From: Chrysopilus asiliformis
Lineage: Eukaryota > Arthropoda > Insecta > Diptera > Rhagionidae
Direction of reading: 5' to 3'
Assembly (NCBI GenBank): GCA_964034945.1
Contig: OZ035962.1
Location: 8,569,789-8,633,788 of the forward strand
DNA: 64,000 nt
Shown here: positions 56,751-64,000 of the stretch, piece by piece
Layout of the letters: every line of letters begins with the position of its first letter
Position numbering within the stretch: the stretch's first letter is position 1
Position numbers and translations under genes: made by a program
Notes under the pieces: model-generated
What the model saw: the letters and a program-made list of their open reading frames with translations, nothing else
The model's database searches: none
What the model was told of the DNA's origin: nothing

Positions 56751-59535
56751 AACAAAAAATTGTTGTATTTAAAAATGGTTATATATTTAGAAAAAAAATT
56801 TTATTTGGGATAAAGGAACGGGATTTTTATTATTAGTACAGGGACCAAACTTTTTTTAGCGAGGGCTAAATTTTCTTGGTAAATACAACTAAAAAATATT
56901 TTGGAAAGTGTATTTATGCATAAATGAAAGTTTCTCCACAAAATTTGGACCCTCTGCGATTAATTCTTGTCAGTACCATAAATTGAAAGCTGTAGAAAAT
57001 CTTTTTCAAACGCCAAAAATTTAAGGAAGTTTTATGCCAGATCAAATAGCGGGGCACTTTTTGTTTGCTTTTTATATTCAATCAAAAGTTTTATTGACCT
57101 GCACTCCTTTAAAATTGCTTTCACTGTTTGTGTATGATTTTCCTTGCTACAAACAAACTTTTCCCACACTTAATAAAAGTATTTTTTGTATGGTTTGCCA
57201 AGGATGAAAAACACTTCAGTAAATTGACTCAATTAGCGGAAAGCTGTGGTCTTAACGAATATCACGTAGTGTAAAACTTTTGTAAAATTTTAATGCAAAT
57301 TTCCATTTTTAATTTCTAGACACGGAATATTACTTTCAAATTGCTAATTAAACAATTTGTGCTATTTCGTCTGGCGTTTTAATAAAACAAAAATTGCAGA
57401 TTCGGGCTGAAATCCTAAATTGAGTTATCACAGTCGAAAAAACAAGTAACGTAGATATGAAAATGAATAAAGATTTCATTGTTCCCTCGCGCATTTTAAA
57501 TGGGCCGCAAAACATTTTCGGTCATGGAACGCTTTTGATGTCTCTAAAGTAATTTATAATTTTCAATCTTTTAATTGTCCAAATAAAAAGAGACGTTTTC
57601 TCGTGATTTTTTTTTTGCCCGACTACTAATTGAAGATGGAAAATGTGAAACATCAATTTTTCTCCATACAGATTAGTCGTATATTAGTAAAAAAAAAAAG
57701 CTGAATTGAGAAAAAAGGTCGAAAAAGGTTGTCTTCTACCATAAAACGCCACGGGGCTTTGAATTTATTCGCTGTTTGATTCCATCAAAAATTACCGCTC
57801 ATCTGGAAAACTATTACTGCATATGAGATGGGATAGGGCCTATAAATAAAAATGAAGAAAGTGTTTTTGTTTGAAATGTTTTTTATTGCTTGTTTTATTA
57901 GGAAATTAGACATAGGACTGACGAATTGAAGACGAACCACTGACACAATTTATTTGATCGAAATCCACATCATCGTATAAGAAATCAAGCAAGAAATTTG
58001 AAAGTTAAAATTCCACTGCCCAAAAGGAAACTCACGAATTTCGTGAATTTAGTGGATCATCATCGGAGGTCTGAATTGGTTTAATGAACTAATATTTTAC
58101 GGTTAATTATTACAAATTAGTTAACTGCCTTATATTTTGATGGCCGATTATTTTAAATTGCTCCAGCATAGAAAAATTTTCATCTTGTAACCTGCAGCAA
58201 TAGCCATCAAAAGAATTTTTTAAAGTAGAAAATACTTTTTACTGTAAATGAAATACAAAATTTAAATTATAATGTTTGAAGAAAAGTCCAGCTGAAAAAA
58301 TGATATAATTATTAGATACAAAGAATATTTGAAGTGTCGTGGTTAAATTAATAATATAGCAAAGTTATTATATTTAATGCGATTTAATAAAATTAATAGC
58401 TCTTCTGTTTCAGAAATTTTATACAGTTCACAATTTAGAAGATTTTAATACACCCAAAAAACCTAATACTTCAATGGTTAATTATTTGCAAATACTCAAT
58501 AATGACAATTTATTCAAATTTAATTATCTGACAAGGATACCGCGAAAAAGTATTCTATTGCATGGATATTTCTACGCAAATGAAATAAATTATCGATTTT
58601 AAATTGGGAACGAAATTTAATTTCACCAGACAATAATAAAAAAAAATGAATACTAAACGACATGACCCTCAATTAGTCTTTATATTCAAACACTTGCTCA
58701 ATAATACAATTATTACATTTATGATTTATGTAACGTTTCGAAATGACATTCATATTATCGCATCAGCACGATTTTCATTATCATTTTTTGATGGCAATGA
58801 ATTGAATTTCGATTATATTTTATTTTCATTGGGTTTTTGGTGAAAATTTTTACTCAAAAGAATTTTAATTTAATTATTCATAAGTATTCATATTTGAATT
58901 ATTTTCAAAAAATGTAATTGATTTTTTCTCAAAAATTCACAACGATAAAATGCACCAGTATCGGCAAATACAAAAATATCATTTATGATCAACAGAAAAC
59001 TTTCCTCTGAAATATTTAATTTCGGAATAAATATGTAAAAATCAATATTTTTGCAAATATCTCGAGAACTGCTAAAGATATGAAAAACCTTTAAAGATAC
59101 AAAAAACCGTTAAAGGCAAAAATGCGGGAAATTTTATTTGTGTGGCGTAGGTGTGACAGAGTATTCCAATTGAATTTTGATGTATAAAAGAGATATGTAG
59201 AATCATGTTCTTTGGGAGTCATTACCAAGAAGTCAGTACCAGAAAATTTCAATTCTGTCTATCGGAATATTTGTCACAGAATCACAAAAAACTGTGTTTG
59301 CACTATTTCAAGTAATTCACTATATTATGGGGTCACTATACCAAGTTTGTATAACACAAACCGAGAAGAAACAAAATATAACTAGTTTCATGTTAACAGC
59401 CTTAATTAAGTTTCATGTTAATAGCCTTTTATTAACTGCTTGGTACAAACTCGCTGCCATTTTTTTTAACTTTGACAATTCGAATCGTCTCCATTTACTT
59501 TTAGAATTTGTGCTAATTTTGGTATATTTTTAAAA
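56751..59535. other. 2.8-kb AT-rich region without a gene
   Basis: 59140-59215 has a reversed trace of the older HINE-related family (CAATTGAATTTTGATGTATA). Otherwise nothing recognised. Confidence 0.5.
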
Positions 59536-59696
59536 GCTTTTATTTAGCTTGCCTTCGTGTCTGTTTGTCTGTTTGTCTGTTTGTCTGTCAGATCAAATCT
59601 TGCAACCCAATTTTGACCCACTTCCACTTGTCCGATTGACTTGAAATTTTGCACACTTATATAAGTCCGATGACAATACAATATTTTCACCACTTC

Positions 59697-59980
59697 GTCC
59701 TTGTAAGGATAACGGAAGATCCTGTAAGGATAACGTGATTATCCTTTTCTCCAAATTTTCCGGAAAAAAATCTATTCTGGGGGTTTTTGGGGTCGTTGAA
59801 TCCGAATCTGTCATTAAAAAGTCTGTAAGGATAACGGAAGGTCCTGTAAGGATAACGTGATTATCCCTTTCTCCAAATTTTCCGGAAAAAAATCTATTCT
59901 GGGGGTTTTTGGGGTCGCTGAATCCGAATCTGTCATTAAAAAGTCAGTAAGGATAACGGAAGGTCCTGTAAGGACATCTC
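59697..59980 (+). repeat. 122-bp minisatellite, ~2.3 units
   Basis: TAAGGATAACGGAAG recurs at 59704, 59826 and 59948. Each unit has a second TGTAAGGATAACGTG 25 bp on, then CTCCAAATTTTCCGGAAAAA, ATCTATTCTGGGGGTTTTTG and GGTCG-TGAATCCGAATCTGT. The two full units differ at only a few positions, so the amplification is recent. Confidence 0.85.
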
Positions 59981-60027
59981 AAATGTAAGGATATATATTC
60001 GAAGACTAAAAAGAACAAAATAAAAAA

Positions 60028-60285
60028 AATAAAAAAAAAAATTTTAAAAAAAGCTTTTATTAAAAAAGAATGCACTAAAAAGAAAAAAATAATTTTCTGG
60101 ACGCTGTGTATCACAAATATAAAAGCTTTTAAAAAGCGAGATAAAGCATAAAACAATAAAATAAAAATTTATCTCGCTTTTAAAAAGCTTTTATATTTGT
60201 GATACACAGCGTCCAGAAAATTATTTTTTTCTTTTTAGTGCATTCTTTTTTAATAAAAGCTTTTTTTAAAATTTTTTTTTTTTAT
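60028..60285. repeat. perfect 118-bp-arm hairpin
   Basis: 60028-60145 pairs with 60168-60285 (sum 120313), loop of 22 nt. The core is TTTTCTGGACGCTGTGTATC, ACAAATATAAAAGC, AAAAAGCGAGATAAA. Arms look identical over the non-homopolymer part. Confidence 0.85.
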
Positions 60286-60495
60286 TTTTTTTTTAAAAAA
60301 AGAAGTCGAATGAATCCAACTCAATTCTGAGAACAGCAAAGACCATATTCTAGTTCGAGTTCGAACCGTAATACACAACGAACCCAATATAAATTGAAAG
60401 TAAAATGAATTTATGTTCACAGGGAACACGCAAACACACAACCACGAACTTTGTCGGACAGAAAAATTATTGCAGTAGCAAGGCCAGGATATTTT
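60286..60495. other. short gap, nothing recognised
   Basis: Contains TTCGAGTTCGAACCG near 60355, which resembles a tRNA B-box by chance; no cloverleaf can be built around it. Confidence 0.5.
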
Positions 60496-61099
60496 TATAC
60501 CCGTATGGTGAAACCAAAGGGTATATTAACTTTGCCTTACCGTTTGTAACGCCAAGATCCCGTCATCGCACAAAAAAATGAATTACACCAGTGTGTTTAG
60601 AATGATAAAAATATTTAATTTTTGCATGTCCGTCCGTCTGTCTGTCCGTCTGTCTGTCTGTCCGTCCGTCTGTCTGTCTGTCCGTCCGTCCGTCCGTCTG
60701 TCTGTCTGTCTGTGGCGCGGATTTCGGGCGCACGGATTGAGCTAGAGACTTGAAATTTTGCACAGATCCGTTTTTCGTAAAATTCGAGGCTAAGTTCGTT
60801 AATGGGCAAAAATGGACCATTAGGGGGGGGTGCCCCCATACGAACGAAATCGTTTTTTGTAAATATCGCAAAAACGGTGCATCTCATCAAAAAAGTCCAA
60901 GAACAAAAGTTATTTAGGATATGATTCTACATAAAACTCCCATACATCAAAATCCGATTTGAATAAATTTTAAAAAATCTTATTGGAAAGTTTGACTTCA
61001 AAGTGGAATTTTGGTATAACTGTTCGAATTTTGATACGAATATCACCATACGGGTCTCCAATGATTGCCAGATTGGCAATTATAGCTTTTGTTATGTTT
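60496..61099 (+). mobile_element. full-length HINE, best-preserved copy
   Basis: All parts present: TATACCCGTATGGTGAAACC, TGAATTACACCAGTGTGTTT, GTCY array 60627-60713, GGCGCGGATTTCGGGCGCAC, AAACTCCCATACATCAAAAT, ATTTTGGTATAACTGTTCG, TCACCATACGGG, TTGCCAGATTGGCAA, AGCTTTTGTTATGTTTG. Its palindrome is altered to GGGGGGGGTGCCCCC. Useful as the reference copy for the family. Confidence 0.82.
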
Positions 61100-64000
61100 G
61101 CTGTTGTTCTTGGTGGTTCTTATAGCATCTGATGATTATTTTATAAGAATTCTAGCATCTCGCCCGGTACTCAATTCGAATATTCACGTGGAACTAAGCA
61201 TTGTGATAGTGTTAAAGCGTAACCGTGTTGTAAAAGGCCGTGTTATACGAAGTTTTCCGCAAATATCTGAACGTGTTAGACCGAAACCGTATTGAAGGAG
61301 TCCGTGATATAGGAAAGTTACCTATTTGGGTTAAATTGATGAACACAGATTGAGTAAGCAATTATAATTCAGATAGAAAAACTTTAGTGCTCTTTAGTTT
61401 GTTAACTTACTCTTCATCAGGTCGAAAGGTTTTATATAAATTGCACTTAACTAGATTAACTGCACCATTTGTTTTTACTTTGACTCGAATAATGAATCGT
61501 GAATGCTGCCAGATTTAAGAGGCAGAAATAAATGTTTCATCCATGTCAATATAAATCTTTTGATCATTGATCTCACGTGTCGGTATTCATAGGCCGCAAA
61601 TACATTGGACTAAAATAAGAGCCAAGAGGAGGGTTTTAGTAATGCCGCAAACCTCAACTTCATTTAATGGTGAGGTTTTCGATACAACAATTGAAGAAGA
61701 AATGTATTTTACTGAGGTACCTTTTTGGATCAATATCTTTATTATTTTTCGGAATAAAAAAAATTGAGCACAAATGATTCATTTATTAATCATCCTGAGC
61801 TGTGCTTCGGTATTAAAGGGTCTTCCCCTAAGCTCTGGCTGGAACTATAAAAAATTGAAAAAACAGAAATTTATTACAATTTGCAAAATACAAAAACCAG
61901 ATACCATATGTATATAGGCTATGCCCACAAAACACGTCACTCTAAATTGAGACTTTTTGAACCTTTTCCCGCCCGTCACACTTTTTCGAATATTTCTGTA
62001 TGTGATTTAGTGCTACCGTCAAGCTACCGCATACCCCTCCCGCTGAATATGTCTCGAATTTAATGGAAAACCCCTTGTAATTTTAATAAAAATTCATCCA
62101 TCGGTTTGTGCCAACAACTAAGAAATTTAAAAGACAAATTTTCTTAAAATTTTATCCCGGCGAATTTTTGAAACTTTATACGCAGTCTATATATATTTTT
62201 TCCCCGCCAACTTCAGAACCCTCTACCCACTAACTTTTAAACTATTAACCGATTGAAATGCCAGTTGGATAAGCAATCTCTCAATCATTATTCTGTCACC
62301 AACCAACATTTTTTAATCTATTTTGGTATCTTTAACCAGTTACAGAGATTGTTATATTTTCACTTTTTAAACAGATCGCTTTTTTGAAAATTTTCTTTTT
62401 TCTCAACAATAAAAGTGTTACAAAATTGGAAGCTAGAATTTTGATTCAATAGATGTAACCACAAACTACATCTGGTTGATAGATTTCAAGCAAATCTGAG
62501 ATCATTTAACCCGATAAAGAAAAATCTTTTTAGGTCTAAAAAAAACCAGTATCAAACTTAAAGCATTTATGAAAATGTATTACTCACCAAATTAAGCACG
62601 AAACAAAGGTAAAAATTTTATTGCCCGTATTTTTAAGGCGTCATAAAAATAAAAGTGATGGAAAAATTTCAATAAAAATATTATAAAAACAGCTGAAAAT
62701 ACCATCCACTTACGATTATTGCCAAAATGTTGCCCAATTAAAATACCCATAACTATTTACTTCTATATTCTTACAAATGAGATTAAAAATTTCCCTATAT
62801 TATGTTTTCCCAAAATTACTGTCGTTACGCACATGAAATGTTCGACTTTTTAACATTTCAAAATTCAATATCGTTAGCAATACAAAACGCAAGATACCGG
62901 GAGAGGTGAAAAGAACCTCAATAATGTCACTTTGTAGCAATAGAAACGTAATTTATATTCCATTGAAGGTATTTTTGCCATTATATTCACTTTCATAGTA
63001 GTTTAAAATATTTTATTTGCTAAAAACGACCAAAAAGTTAAAAAAAAACCATTTTAAGCTTCCGCATAATGCTGAAATAATGGAATATTTTGTTAAAAAT
63101 TCGTGGAAGTTTTCTGGTATTCCTCAACAAACAAACGAAAGGCGGTTACTGTACGCTAAGACGATACCAAATGAGAAAGATTGCCCATCAGACATCAACA
63201 AAAACCAGCGAGGCAAACGATTGCCCATTCCGAAGGACGAAACGATCCAAGGAGCAAACAAAAAATTTAAATTCCCAGTGCGTTTGCATACGGCACGCCA
63301 ATTTACCTTTGCTGGGCTAAAAGAGAAATTCCCTTTTTAAATCCATTATTCAGGACCTCTTTGGAATTGTTATGGCCTCATTAGCAAACAATCTTCCTCG
63401 TTATGCTGATAAAACTCTTATGACTATGTTTTTGCAACAAAAAATTGGCGAATTTCTGGGAAAAGGACAAAAAACCGTCCGCACTAAAATTTTCTAACAA
63501 AATCAGGAATCCACAAGAGATGGAAATCCTTCGAGATACTGGAAACCGCCATTTCGCAACTGTTTCTTTGTTGAGGTAGGATTTTATTCTATTTACAATG
63601 CGTTATCGCCTAAGAGATTCCTTTTGAAGTTACCGCCTGACCTTGGCGCTCGCTAAAAGCTATGCTGGCGTTACTGATGGACTTTTAATGGAGGAGCGTT
63701 TTTGATGTTTTGGCCGGTGGCCTGCCACCTACGAAAAAAAACACCATTTTCAAGTTACCACTAATTTGTCTTCTTTATGTTTTAAGTACACTACAAAACC
63801 TCAGATCCAATTTGTAAGTCAGAAATTATCTCAGGATCTTATCAAAAGGACCAAAATAAGCCAACAACGAAGAGAAGAAACAGAACACAACTTGGGATAA
63901 AAAAAATGAAGGCCAACTGAGCCTATCCAGGGCTTCTTTTTTTAATTAAAACTTCATGGTTTTTGTTCATTATATTTAATGCAATGAAACCATGCAAAGT
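61100..64000. other. 2.9-kb terminal region without a supported gene
   Basis: Candidate open frames: 61642-61712 (MPQTSTSFNGEVFDTTIEEE then a GAG|GTACCT donor-like site) and 63017-63340 (107 codons, basic, no recognised domain). The last kilobase is less AT-rich than the rest. Either could belong to a neighbouring gene, but I cannot support it. Confidence 0.4.

Larger units (their letters stand above)
59536..60285 (+). mobile_element. minisatellite-hairpin element
   Basis: In order: AAGCTTTTATTTAGCTTGCC, a GTCTGTTT run (59562-59589), TTGACTTGAAATTTTGCACA, units of 122 bp beginning TAAGGATAACGGAAG at 59704, 59826 and 59948, then a 118-bp-arm perfect hairpin (60028-60285). GTCY run plus TTGAAATTTTGCACA links it to the HINE families. 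Two degraded relatives lie in introns of the gene (2205-2500, 7495-7925). No ORF of note. Confidence 0.65.

Noticed and set aside
60350..60380. tRNA-like B box (TTCGAGTTCGAACCG)
   Set aside because: No A box or cloverleaf can be formed around it.
61642..61712. Possible exon MPQTSTSFNGEVFDTTIEEE...
   Set aside because: Coding-like composition and a GAG|GTACCT donor-like site only; no downstream exon found in the window.
63017..63340. 107-codon open frame near the right end
   Set aside because: Basic and low complexity, with no domain I recognise; an overlapping frame is equally long, so no evidence that either is used.

Overview
This window looks like AT-rich nuclear DNA from an arthropod, most likely an insect and plausibly a fly-like dipteran. 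The reasons are an intron-rich gene whose protein is closest, from memory, to insect BAIAP3/Munc13-4 proteins; GT-AG introns from about 70 bp to about 5 kb; and a dense load of short non-autonomous transposons, including a family built like the Drosophila DINE-1/HINE (Helentron) elements. The species assignment is inference only.

Gene content: I can support one protein-coding gene. It lies on the + strand from 3278 to 15678 and is cut at its 5' end. Eight exons join in frame to give 1058 residues plus a TAA stop. The protein has a C2A domain with a long insert, a helical MUN/MHD region and a C-terminal C2B domain, the layout of the BAIAP3/Munc13-4 (staccato) branch of the Unc13 family. These are priming/tethering factors for dense-core vesicle, lysosome-related organelle and endosome-linked exocytosis. 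The first coding exons must lie upstream of base 1, or are too short for me to see in 1-3277.

Layout: 1-3277 is the end of a 5' intron, with a strong hairpin and a cluster of CTCAYGAG palindromes. 3278-15678 holds the exons; the introns carry old repeats and, in the last intron, a deleted HINE copy. 15679-17600 is extremely AT-rich 3' UTR or downstream DNA. 17600-20710 holds two further HINE loci, one of which is a HINE inserted in opposite orientation inside another HINE, with a 470-bp TIR element between them. 20793-23665 is a 2.9-kb fold-back element with nearly perfect arms of about 1.1 kb. It carries fragments of a conserved arthropod coding sequence and is interrupted by a 388-bp palindromic MITE. 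From 23666 to 64000 I see no convincing host gene. That stretch is AT-rich intergenic or long-intron DNA with more HINE copies (28382, 53901, 60496), older relatives of that family, piggyBac-type, pogo/Tigger-type and other TIR MITEs, and an element combining a 122-bp minisatellite with a 118-bp-arm hairpin (59536-60285).

The most noteworthy items are the recently active HINE family with its nested copy (which reveals the empty target site), the large fold-back with a captured gene fragment and a nested MITE, and the minisatellite-hairpin element with two degraded relatives inside introns of the gene. I found no CRISPR array, operon or tRNA/rRNA gene, and nothing I would call an entirely new biochemical system.
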